This document shows, one piece after another, positions 51,213 to 61,197 of a stretch of DNA of 64,000 nt. A program made the position numbers and the translations under genes. Each line of letters starts with the position of its first letter. Position 1 is the stretch's first letter. This DNA is from Panonychus citri. Its lineage: Eukaryota > Arthropoda > Arachnida > Trombidiformes > Tetranychidae. The stretch is from the NCBI RefSeq assembly GCF_014898815.1, contig NW_026515541.1, positions 2,108,001-2,172,000 on the forward strand. The letters are read 5' to 3'. The notes beneath the pieces are model-generated. The model was not told the DNA's origin. It made no database searches and saw only the letters and a list, made by a program, of their open reading frames with translations.

Positions 51213-53591
51213 TGTAAGTTGATAATCAATTGTCATGTTTTTAAAGGTAATATGATATGTTGAATGATTTTTGTTATATGTTTTTAAAAATTTCGATTGA
51301 CAGGAAAAACTTACATGCATTCACCGGATTATCATATCTCAATCGAGTTGGTGGTTCTATTTTGGCAGAAGGAGTTCGAGATGCATTCCTTGGATCAAGA
51401 TGCTCTTTTTTCCAAGCTATTATTTTTTCACGTTCTTTTAGAGTTTTGAGGAAAACTTTTCCTATGCCGGTGGCAATTTTGGAAAGTTCTTCTTCCTCTC
51501 TTCTTAATTTTGCATCTCCACTCAATCTGCTGGATGCACCGTCAATATCATCATCATCCAATTCTCGTGAGCTACCAGACCAACGTCGACGTCTATCAGG
51601 ATCAGTATAGGGAAAGGGTGGAGCTGGAAAATCGTCACGTTCAATTCTTGGTAGCTCATTGGGTTTAGGTTTACGGGCACTTGGATAATGGGCCAATTCT
51701 ATAGGCTCCTCATTGTTCATATGAGGTGAACGAGGACGACTTTGACTTGACGATTGAAGGTTATCGACCAAAGCTTGCATTCCATGTTTAGGTGAAGATT
51801 TCATGTTATTACGAGAAACAGAACCTTCTGTAAGAGAATAAGAATAGAGATTCATATACACACACATAATGGAATGAGCATCGAGCAAACAATGGAATAG
51901 TGATTAGCAGAAAGTTTACCTGGTGGTCGATAAAATTGTGAGGATTTAGGTGTTCGAGGCTCTAAAGGACGTCTCAAGTAACCTTGAGTAGGTTCAGCTG
52001 TAAGGTAACTATTTGTGTAGACACGACTATGATCACCGAGGATCGGCTCACGATTTACAATTCCAGGACTTCGTCTTCCATACTGGATCAATAGAATAAG
52101 CAAATTCGAGAATGTGAAAATTAAAAGAGAGAAAAATGATTAATCATGATAATAATCAATAATAATCTAAAAGAAATATTTTAAACTCGTTGTTGTGGTT
52201 AATATGTTTATCCAAAAAAGAAAACGATTAATAAACAAACAGGTAAAAAAAGATGATTGTAATTGGTGTTGGGTTAATTGAAGTAATTATAAGATATTCA
52301 ATTTCCAGGTTGTGTAAATAATGTAAAAAGAAAACAAATAAAAAAAAACACTAACCTGATGGCTTAAAGAACCGTAAGGACTTATTGATCGTGATCGAGG
52401 TAAACTCGGAGAGTGAATGTAACTCCCGTAGTACTACTCATCATGAAAATGGCAACAATCAAGGAAACATTGATGATAAATGATAAATGATGCAAAAGAG
52501 AACAAAAAGAAAGAGAAACAAAATGCAATAGAAAATAGAAGAATAATTTTGTGAGTTGGAGAACAAAAAGAAAATGCATCATGAATGGGAAGATTAATTC
52601 ATTCAAATTGTGTCACAATGATGCAGAGGAATTGATATTATCAAAAGAAAACAATAAAAAAGTAATCAGATGTTTGAGTAGAACCAAATATCATGCCAAT
52701 AGAAAGTAATGGTTGATTGTTAACGAATATAATTAAGGAATTAAAGGGGAAAGAGAAAGTGTATCATGATGAGTATTGGGAAGAGGAAGGAGTAGAAATG
52801 CTGAGCCATTGGTTAGAGAGAGAGAGAGAGAATTGATTGTATTGATTTGATTACCTGACTATCGTAGCTATCAAGGTAGACATCTTCAATTCTAGCATCA
52901 GGTCCTGGTCCACATCGTGGATGCCAAATGGCACCTCCTTGCATATACATTTCCTCACCATCACCAAAAGGGTCACCACATTTTGTACACCGAGCACAAG
53001 TCGGGTGGAAATGATGATTATCACCGGCCTGTAAAACCTTACCGGTAATGTATCTTTCACAATGAGCACAACGAACACCAAATTTTGCTTGATAATCTTT
53101 CTCACAATAAGGCAGTCCATCTTTTCCCATGTATTCCCCATGGAGAAGGTTTTTACAACAAGTACACTTGAAACACCAAACATGCCAATGTTTGTCCAGT
53201 GCAATTAATGCTTGACCTTCCTGAATCTCTTGTGAACATCCAGCGAAACCTAGAAAAATGAAAGTGGGTGGAAAGGAAGAGGAAGAAGGAAGAAGGAAGA
53301 TGGAGAAAGAAAATAAAGAGAAGGGAAAAAAAGAGAGAAGACAAAAAAAAGAACAGAATTAAAACAAGAATTGTCTCAGAAGAATCTGAGATGGAAAACA
53401 TAATCTTCAGTTCATCTCATTCTCCATTTTCTATTCTCATCAATAGATGAAGAAAAGAAGTAAAATTCAATCTATGGAATAGAATTTTATTTTTATTCTA
53501 TTCTCCCCAAGTGAAAACAAAACAAACACACAAGGAAAAGGTAAAAGGTTAAGAGAGTAAAGAGAAAACAATTACATTTAGGTTTGTACAT
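46238..53591 (-). CDS. Unc-115: Unc-115 / actin-binding LIM protein (abLIM), two-LIM form
   Basis: Eleven exons on the minus strand: 53576-53591, 52855-53249, 52356-52433, 51920-52082, 51315-51827, 51162-51040, 50902-50981, 50650-50719, 50435-50478, 50054-50266 and 46238-46351. All phases fit, giving 602 residues. Unc-115/abLIM links actin to signalling during axon growth and cytoskeletal remodelling. The N-terminus is MYKPKCFAGCSQEIQEGQ. Two LIM domains follow (WHVWCFKC; CAHCERYITGK to WHPRC), corresponding to LIM3-LIM4 of longer homologues. The middle is disordered (HSPSLPRSRS) with a charged helix (REEEELSKIATGIGKVF). The C-terminus is a villin headpiece split over the last two exons: PPKLYPYHLLITTNYRLPPD, then RHLSNEEFTTLFHM and FYRLPEWKRNDLKKRVKLY. 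The last intron is 3.7 kb and contains copy B of the duplication; its donor GAG|GTTGGT is weak. Other 5' exons giving four LIM domains could exist outside my model. Confidence 0.88.
47236..48206. repeat. Segmental duplication, copy B (inside the last Unc-115 intron)
   Basis: Direct duplicate of 39492-40456, same orientation, about 7.7 kb away. It lies in the 3.7 kb intron before the Unc-115 terminal exon. The blocks 45322-45360 and 45527-45575, on the far side of that exon, also have partners beside copy A. The ancestral unit therefore spans the terminal exon. Confidence 0.9.
49808..49832. repeat. (CT)n microsatellite
   Basis: CT run in the last Unc-115 intron; it reads as GA in the minus-strand transcript. 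Confidence 0.9.
51173..51208. repeat. (GA)n tract forming the polypyrimidine tract of an Unc-115 acceptor
   Basis: On the minus strand this is a long CT run ending about 10 nt before the acceptor of the exon 51040-51162. It presumably acts as that intron's polypyrimidine tract. Confidence 0.8.
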
Positions 53592-54310
53592 TTTGGTGTC
53601 GCAATTGATTCACTTGCGAATAATAGAGAGAAACAATTAGAGAAATTAAAAAGAAATTAAAAAGACACAAGAAACTGAAGAAAATAAATTAAATTGTGTT
53701 AATCCAATTGTCTGTCAGGCCTCGGAGACACAAAGTTAAACTATTCAACTAACAAATTTATCTCAAGTTGTTGGTAAGAAAACCTCATACAGGGTGATAA
53801 ATACGCTTTAGGGAGACTGAGGCTTGAGTTCGAGTGAAAGATTAAGATGTTTAATCCACCGCGTATACAGAAAATGTTCAAATGGGAAATGCGCCTGAGA
53901 GAAAATGTTCAAAATCGTAACATCGGCGCATCCAAAGGGGAAATCGATCCCAATCAACATTAGAAACACTCTGTACATCCAGACCACGCCTAAAGAACAT
54001 GATGCCCTCTGGTGTTCGCTCGATCAAATGTTCGAAAATTAACCGATTGTTCAATCACCTAAAAGTGTCCACTTTTTGTGCGGCCAATTTAGAGGGCGGA
54101 CAATTCGAAGGGTTAAGATTAATTAACTTTTTTTCGATTAAATTAGTTAGTTGACTGTATTCGGGTTTTTGTGACACAAAATTTGCGTGTTCGTCCATGG
54201 AAATGGATGTTGATCATTTTATTTGGAAAAGTTTTACACAAAGGGTTAAGTTTGTTGGAACAATTAAAAGTTTCGATTGGATTGTTGATCTTTTTTTTTC
54301 TTTTGTTGGA
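53592..54310. promoter_or_regulatory. Unc-115 promoter and 5' region, with a CTCF-like site
   Basis: Between the Unc-115 start (minus) and the ZMAT2 stop (minus). 53770-54110 is visibly richer in G and C than the flanks. It includes GCCCTCTGGTGT at 54004-54015, which matches the reverse CTCF core in all but the last base. A near repeat, GAAAATGTTCAAA, occurs at about 53870 and 53902. TTTATT at 54218-54223 is a minus-strand AATAAA that likely ends ZMAT2 transcripts. Confidence 0.45.
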
Positions 54311-55023
54311 TTATTTTCTTTTTCCTGAATTGAATTTACTGAATCCCATTAATTTGGACATTTCGTCTTCTTCTTCATCTTCTTCGTATGATCTTTTCTT
54401 TGATTTTTTCTCTTTCCTTTTCTCTTTACGATATTCTCTTAGTTTTTCTTCTTCTTCTTTAAGGGCTGACATTCTTTCTTGGATATTGTATTCTTTTTTT
54501 GTCTCTTCCTTTTCTTTCATCTTCGCCTCGAATCGAGCTTTAACTTGGTCCAGAGAAGCTCTTTCAATTTTCATGTTCATTCCTAAATTACGTTGGTGTT
54601 TTTTACCATTAATATGATCCAAATAGTTGATTGAATCTTTAACCACACAGTCACAGACATCGCAATAATATCCTCCTGATTGAGAGCTTGGTGTTGCTTT
54701 GCTGATCACTACAGTTTTACCAAGACGAGATTCGAGGTCAAGCTTGAATTCTCGAGGCTTCAAATTTTTCCTCTCCGATACAGCTACAGACACAATTGGG
54801 ATAAAAGTGATGGAGAGAAAATAACAACAATTATCATAATAATATTCACATGATAACTAAGGTTAAGGATGAAAAAGGATTGTAAGCACAATGGGAAAAT
54901 CCAAAGTGATCAGTTACCTTGAACCGCTTTGGAAGAATCTGATTGTTGACTATCTTGACTGTTCTCATCTCCTCTGATCACTTGTGTCGACTCTTCTTCG
55001 ACAGTTTCCTTCTTATCATCCAT
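54311..55023 (-). CDS. ZMAT2: ZMAT2, zinc-finger matrin-type protein (Snu23 homologue)
   Basis: Two exons on the minus strand (54918-55023, 54311-54783) encode 192 residues, close to the 199 of human ZMAT2. ZMAT2/Snu23 is a component of the spliceosomal pre-B and B complexes, acting near the 5' splice site in the nucleus. The protein starts MDDKKETVEEESTQVIRGDE. The conserved block SERKNLKPREFKLDLESRLG follows, then a U1-type C2H2 zinc finger with YYCDVCDCVVKDSINYLDH and INGKKHQRNLGM. A long charged helix (ARFEAKMKEKEE; LREYRKEKRKEKKSKKR) comes next, and the tail is MSKLMGFSKFNSGKRK, the conserved C-terminal MxxMMGFxxFG-like motif. The gene is divergent from the tubulin acetyltransferase gene, sharing a 692 bp promoter interval. 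Confidence 0.95.
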
Positions 55024-55715
55024 CTTTCAAAATGGCCTTCAAATCCTTTCCGATGGTTTTTACCGATGATACAAATGATGAAGATCACAAACCAAAGATA
55101 ACCAGACTATAGAAAACAAATACAAGAAAACAAATGGAAATTAGAACATCAAGGCCTAACAATCAATAAAGAAAATGACATGACACCATTAATTAGGAAC
55201 AATTAAATGAAGAAGAAAAAAAAATCAAATACAAAGAATTAGAAATTCTCTGAAAAAAAAAGAAAACACCAAAGATGAGAAATAAAAACAATGAAGAAAA
55301 CGAATCAAGAGAAAATTGGAACAAAAAGAAAACACTTATAACCGAAAATCTTGACAACCAGAATAAAACCACAGAATAGAATAGGATAGAAAAGAGAAGA
55401 AAAATTAATAAATTAACAAGACTTACAATTAGAAAATAAAAACAATTAGAAAAAGAAAATGATTAACAAAAGTAAACAAACATTTTGAAGAAACAAAATC
55501 TCGATGAAGATCAGGTGATGGATCATCTGTTTTTGGGAAGATCAATTTTGACAATTTGGTTACACATCATGAGTTGGTTTCCTTGGTTTCTTGTTTTGTT
55601 TTAATCAAATTAAGATTTGGTAATTAACCCTGACAAGTTAAATTGTTTCAATTTGCCCAGAAAAAGGAGTGGATTTAGTTGATCAATTGTGCTACGTTAA
55701 TCTGATGGCTTATCA
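55024..55715. promoter_or_regulatory. Shared promoter interval, ZMAT2 and tubulin acetyltransferase
   Basis: The two genes start 692 bp apart and point outward, so their promoters must both lie here. The interval is very A-rich near ZMAT2. No TATA box is obvious. Confidence 0.5.
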
Positions 55716-55749
55716 ATGGCTTATAATCAAGATAATGATTATCTCATGA
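55705..55749 (+). other. Upstream overlapping mini-frame of the tubulin acetyltransferase mRNA
   Basis: ATGGCTTATCA at 55705 is followed at once by a near-identical ATGGCTTATAA at 55716, the main start. The first ATG gives a 14-codon peptide that ends at TGA 55747-55749, overlapping the main frame. If included in the mRNA it could lower translation of the enzyme. Confidence 0.4.
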
Positions 55750-56551
55750 TAGTTAAGGTTGATAATCAATGTAACATTAAACTGATCAACATAAATCAGT
55801 GTAATTATGTTAACAGTTTAGCAGATAACTTGAAATCATCATCATCATCATCATCATCACCATCGCCATCATCATCTTCATGTTCATTAACACCATCTAA
55901 ACAATTGGATAATAAACAGAGTGAGTTGATTAATTTAATCCGAAGTCAATTGAAATTGTGGATCAATTCATTGGGCGTTCAATCAGCTGAGGCTCAGAAT
56001 CTCAAGGAACCGATTACATGTCATACCCGATTCATTCAAGGCTCATTCAGATCAAATTCACCACTTAAACATAATGATTCAATTTACTTTCTGGTTCACC
56101 ATCAATCAGTTAATCATCAACCTTCAACAACAATTACCAATAATGATAATTCATCAGATGAAAACAATAGAATACAATTAAATGCCATTGGGTTAATTCG
56201 TGTTGGTTTCAGGAATTTGTTTCTTCAACAATCAGAACAATTGGTTAACGTTAATCGTTGTTTCTCAATTCTAGGTAAATCAAATTTTCGATAATCAATC
56301 TGATCCTAATTAACATCGTCGCTTTTTTTGTTCACCCTCTTCGTTTAGATTTTTACATAACTCGCCAACGGCAAGGATTAGGTAAATTGTTGATCTCTTG
56401 CGTTCTCAAAGATCAAACAATTAATATCAACAAATGTGCGTTCGATAGACCGACAAGCGCTTTATTGTCATTCTTGGGGAAACACTTCAATTTAGGGTCA
56501 CCACAGAAACAGCACAATCGATTTGTCATTTACGATGGATTCTTTTCTTAA
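55716..56551 (+). CDS. Alpha-tubulin N-acetyltransferase (MEC-17/ATAT1 family)
   Basis: Two exons (55716-56274, 56349-56551) encode 253 residues. ATAT1/MEC-17 acetylates Lys40 of alpha-tubulin inside microtubules, using acetyl-CoA. Family landmarks: IGLIRVGFRNLFL (strand pair before the cofactor site), ILDFYITRQRQGLGKLL (acetyl-CoA-binding RxxGxG-type loop), CAFDRPTSALLSFLGKHFNL (catalytic Asp of the DRP motif retained) and NRFVIYDGFFS at the very end. The ATAT Cys three residues before LDFY's Asp is Ser here (CFSILDFY); a Cys lies two residues earlier. A poly-Ser insert (about residues 40-60) and an Asn-rich loop interrupt the N-terminal half. The protein stops right after the catalytic domain, without the long tail of vertebrate ATAT1. 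A second ATG 11 bp upstream is out of frame. Confidence 0.88.
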
Positions 56552-56994
56552 CTGTCCAGTTCGAGAGATGGACAATTGCGATTATTGTTCGCAGATGAAA
56601 TCGTTTCACTTTTCGTTTTATACTCAATTGAATTTCTTTTTTTTTATTCCGCGATAATTGTCATTCTTTGAATTAATTTAAGTTCATTTCTTTCTTCTTC
56701 TCGCACAATCAAAATTAGATTAATCATATTATTATTATTATTATTAAAGAATTATTATTATACAATCAATCATTATAATCCTAGAATTCGGACAATTATT
56801 GTTAATCATCTTGTTCTGGCTTCGGATTGGAAATTATTTTGTCAAAGCTTTGCTTTTTTTTCATTTAGTTTTCATTTCTTTTAGTTTTTTTCATTGTTCT
56901 TCAGCAATTTAAATGACAAGGTCATAAATTACATTGTATTGATTTTTTTTTCTTGTTTTCTGTCTGTGTTTACATGTTGAATATTTAGAAAGAC

Positions 56995-56996
<2 letters not shown>

Positions 56997-57045
<49 letters not shown>
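56997..57045. repeat. (GA)n microsatellite
   Basis: Uninterrupted GA run of about 24 units between two convergent genes. Confidence 0.95.
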
Positions 57046-57048
<3 letters not shown>

Positions 57049-57242
57049 GTTTTTAAGAATTTCCTTTTTACGTTTCGATATTGACATTCACTTGTATTCC
57101 AATCATCATTGATTAATGGATCAGCATTTTGTTGGGCACTTTAAGTCTTTACAATTGATTTTCACGAAGTTGTTGTCCACTTTTATCCATTTTAAATCAT
57201 GATTAGTTTAAGTCTTCAGGACGAGTTGATTAAAAGAGTATA

Positions 57243-57674
57243 AGGTGTGTCCAGGATTAAGGAAAATCGATAGCATCTTTCTTTTGAATGAGAATAATTG
57301 TCAACGAAACAAATAATCAAGCAAAGACAATCATTTGTGATTAAAACGGTTCATTTTGTTACAATTAATTAGTGTTGTTAATATTTAATTACTGTGGTAG
57401 CTATGAGAATCGATGGATCTAGCTGATTACACTGATCAAAAAAGGAAATTAGCAAAAAAAAATAAATTTCGAATTGAAAATATAAATTTCATTTATATTT
57501 CAACGTTTTCAAATTAGCCTAATTAGTTTTGATTAAAATATAATTTTTCATCAAAATGATTGTCTGTACTTGATTATTTGCCTAAATGAGTAATTATTCA
57601 ATTATGTTTGTAAGATAATCAATCAGAAACTATAGGAGATGCAAGAAATGTCTCCAACTTTACCGGACACACCT
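57243..57674. mobile_element. Candidate small inverted-repeat element (MITE-like)
   Basis: AGGTGTGTCC at 57243-57252 and its reverse complement GGACACACCT at 57665-57674 bracket about 430 bp of AT-rich sequence without an open frame. Weaker similarity continues inward (GCATCT at matching distances). TA-rich flanks (GTATA and ATATA) would suit a Tc1/mariner-type TA target. AGGTGTGTCC is similar in style to mariner ends, but a clean TA target duplication is not evident. Confidence 0.4.
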
Positions 57675-57756
57675 AATATAGGTTCGGTCTTTTTTCATTG
57701 TTAGAGAGCGAGAGCGGAAAAATTAAAGCATGAAAGTCCATTGTACATCAGAATCT

Positions 57757-60700
57757 TCAATTAAGGTCTTGGTTATCACTTTGAACACTGACCTCCACAG
57801 GAGGGTCCATTACAGGCCCAAGAAAAGGTTCTATGAGCAAAGGTTTCTTATAAATGTGAGGAGTTATTTGTGGAGTGAGGAGAACTCGGTTTATGTCACC
57901 TTTGACCTTTAAGAATCGGTAAAGAGGGCTGTTGGAAGCATTGGCATTGGGTGTCAAGAAAAATGTTGTCGGTTTGATGATTGTTGGCTTAGATGTTCCT
58001 CCCGAATTGTTGACAACAGGACTAACTGTCATATTATTAGGAAGAGGTAATCGTGGCATTGTACATAAATGCACATCTCCCGAAGATTTATGTCGACTAC
58101 CATAGCCTCTGGTGCTGGAGAACAGATTATTGTTCAGTGTTCCTGGACTTAATATCAAGGGTATTGGTTTCATGTTTGCCTGAGAATGATGTTGAATATT
58201 GGGAAGCATGGAAGAGGTTAGATGAGCATGATTAGGTAAGGGAGTTGAAAGAGTTGGTAAAGCTTGAGTGGGTGGACGTGTAAGTGATGTAATGGAAAAT
58301 GATGTTTGTAAGGAAGGAGGAGGAGGAGGAGGAAGAGAAGGATGAATGTGAAGATGCGAAGGCTGATTTGATGATTGGGATTGATTTAAGGGCACCATGG
58401 TTTTTATTCGAGGTGGTGGGTATGTATTTCTGCTTATTACTCCGGGTGTTTTGTCCATGGATAATGAATCGTCTACTGTCTTGGCTGAAGATGTAATTGT
58501 AGTTATTGTGGTCGTTGCAACTGGTAATGTCAAAGTGCCGAAAACTCTTGACTCGGGCGTTGAATTTGCTTTTGCCTGTGGATTCATCACAATTCGGCTT
58601 AGAGAACCAGTAGTTTTGATAACAGAAGAACCTGGTCTAACTAACTGGCGAGATAGTTGAGGTGTTTGAGATGCTTGGGGTGGCTGAGGTGATGAAGGTG
58701 GTTGGCAGGGTTGGAGGAGTTGAGGTGGCTCAGAAACAAATGAACTTATTGCTATCGATGATGCTGGTGTTTCTATAATGAGAAAAAGTTACATTAGTTA
58801 AAATTTACACATCAGAAAGATACATTGAAAATCTATTGTTTTCAAATTCAAAGCTTACTTGGTTTATTCAGTGAATCCCAAGCTTGGGTTAATTTGTAAC
58901 TTTTACTGGCTTGATAAGTCTTAAGTACATCTCTGACGATATCAACACCTTTAGGAATAACATCTAAATGGAAAGGATTAACAAAAGGATTAGTATCAAA
59001 TTTACATTATATTTTTGAAGAAAAGTAAATACAAAAAAGTATAAAAAAGAAGCAATCTAATAAAAACTCACCTTTATCATTTATTACTTTGGCTGCTAAT
59101 ACCAATTTCTTATTCCACATAATCAATAAACTCTTTATATAATCTAGCTGTTTATTTCGTTTGTTCAATTTTTCAATCACTTTAATCGCCTCTTCAACCT
59201 CAGATTTCTTGTTAACTCGAGGTTTAATCCGACTTTTGGCATGAATTAACTTTCTCTCAGGTCTATTTTCAAAATAAAGATCTCTATATAATTGACGCAA
59301 CTGTTGCTGTCTAGGAGATTTCTGATCTTGAACATCAGAGTTATCCATTGGTGTTGGAGAATCACTTGAGGATCGACTTGAATTAGGATTTAAAATTGGT
59401 ACCATGGATGAGCTTTGTGAATTTTGAAGACTCAGCTCAGGGCTAGCACAGAATGGTGGAGATGGAGGTGCATCGATATTATTTAATTCACTTCGATCGG
59501 CTGGTGAAACAATACTCATAATCATATCTACAGTTGATTCTTGATAAGGGTAATCTTTTGATGAATTATTGATGACAGTACTATTATTGTCACGAAATTT
59601 ACCACAAATTTCTTGCTGCTTTCGCAATAATTGAAGTCTCTCTAGTTTTTCTTGATGTAATTTAAGCTGTGAAACATGCGAAGGACAAGTTTTGGTAGGA
59701 GAGTTGAGATTAGGTAGATCGTCAACATTAGTAACACTTTCCCTTGGTTCGTTGAAGAGATCAGAAGATAATGACTTATCATCTTCAGAGGTTCGATCTA
59801 GATTACTAGAGTTCGAGGTTGGAAAGATGATTCTTTGGTTTTCACACGAATATAAAGGTTTAAAATGCGAGTGTTTATGTAACAGCGGCGGAGGATTTTG
59901 TTGTGGCTGCGATTTTTGTTGTAATTGAGGTTGTGGTGATGGCGAGGATTGAGGATTTACAGATGCTTGTAGGTTGTGTTGAGGTTGAATTTGAGGTTGG
60001 GATAGAGGTTGACGTTGTAATTGTTCCGACTTGTGATGAATGACAGAGGTTTGGGTTCTCATTTGTGTTTCAATCTGAGGCTTTGATTCATCCACTTCTT
60101 CAATTTTTATCCTCTTTTTTGGTGTCCTTTCATCTTGACCATAATCTGGAATAATCCATTGACTGCCCATTAGTATTCCAGATTGATGATACCTTGCAGG
60201 TAATCGAATTTCTCGTTTTGAGTGTCGACTGATCATTTCGGTAAGATCGGTAACATTTTCTCCAGTTTCTGGAATTTTATCAAATGATCCCTTTTTAGAA
60301 TGATAATCATCTGAGATATCTTCATCTTCGGTACCATTTTTAAGCTCTTTCTTTATCTTTTCAACCTTAAAAGAAGGTTTTTCTTTAACTAAACTTGAAT
60401 CTAGTGCATTCAGTGATAAGTTGATAAAATTTTCGTCCATTGACTTGGGTAACGTGAATTTATACTTATTTTTTTCTTCTTCTTTAAAACGAGCTTGTAA
60501 GTAGTCGTTATAAAGGCAACTGAATTGTTGAGCATCAATTGAAGGATCACAAAGATTATTGAAGATCTCATGTTTAATCTGAACTTTGGATCGACGATGA
60601 CCACCTTTAGGTCGGCCTGCCTTTCTTCTTGTAACAGATCGATGGAAAAGCATATTTTTACCATTTTCTAAATAAATTGACCCGTTTGGTGTATCTCCAA

Positions 60701-61197
60701 TTGAACTTCGAGAATCACTGCGAGATCTTTGTCCATTATTATAGCCCACAGATGATGGACTTCTACCAACAGTAGGTTGTGTCTTTTTATCTCCATTTAC
60801 TGATTCTTCCTCTTCAGTGTCATCAAGACAATCTTGCTGTCGAGCAGATTCCTAATGAAGATAGAAAACAAAGATGGAGAGAAAAAGAGAGAGAGAGAGA
60901 GAGAGCGAGATAGAGGGTAAGAAAAGAACAAATAGAGAAAAAGAAAAAACCAAACATGGGTAACATAAACTTTTATACCCAAACTAGGATGGAAAGAAAT
61001 AAAAAAACCATATGCAAGTTGATGATGGTACAAATGCAAATGATGGATAAATTAGAGAAAAATAGGTTTGAAATTGAATCGAATTAACTTACCTCACAAT
61101 CAGAATAGGAAAGGAAGGCGTATATTGCAAACCCATCGACTATTGTTTCTTCGTATAAATCTGCTTGATGGACCATTGAAAACTTTGGTTCGGTCAT
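57757..61197 (-). CDS. Large nuclear protein with AT-hook, possible AUTS2/Tay-like N-terminus
   Basis: Four exons on the minus strand (61093-61197, 59072-60851, 58859-58963, 57757-58772), in phase, encode 1001 residues. The start MTEPKFSMVHQADLYEETIV is followed by DGFAIYAFLSYSDCE, which recalls the (I/V)DGFA motif near the N-terminus of AUTS2/fibrosin and Drosophila Tay. Next come an AT-hook-like RRKAGRPKGGHRRSK, then SRHSKREIRLPARYHQSG, similar in style to the RxSxRxIKxPxR motif of chromatin regulators such as MLL and Ash1. Long Gln/Pro stretches, a helical segment (EEAIKVIEKLNKRNKQLDYI), and Ser/Thr/Pro-rich sequence to SVQSDNQDLN complete it. A chromatin or transcription role is inference; the family is not certain. 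Exon 3 (GVDIVRDVLKTYQASKSYKL) looks conserved. It is divergent from NDUFA9. Confidence 0.7.

Larger units (their letters stand above)
56552..57756. other. Intergenic between two convergent genes
   Basis: 3' flanks of the tubulin acetyltransferase gene and the large minus-strand nuclear-protein gene. Contains a long (GA)n tract (56997-57045) and the inverted-repeat element at 57243-57674. No gene seen. Confidence 0.6.

Noticed and set aside
53153..53450. Open frames overlapping the Unc-115 LIM exon and intron
   Set aside because: Shadow of the LIM exon on one side and low-complexity AAG/GAA sequence on the other.
54171..54617. 148-codon plus-strand frame opposite ZMAT2
   Set aside because: Antisense shadow of the charged ZMAT2 helix (Glu/Lys codons read as Phe/Ser/Leu).
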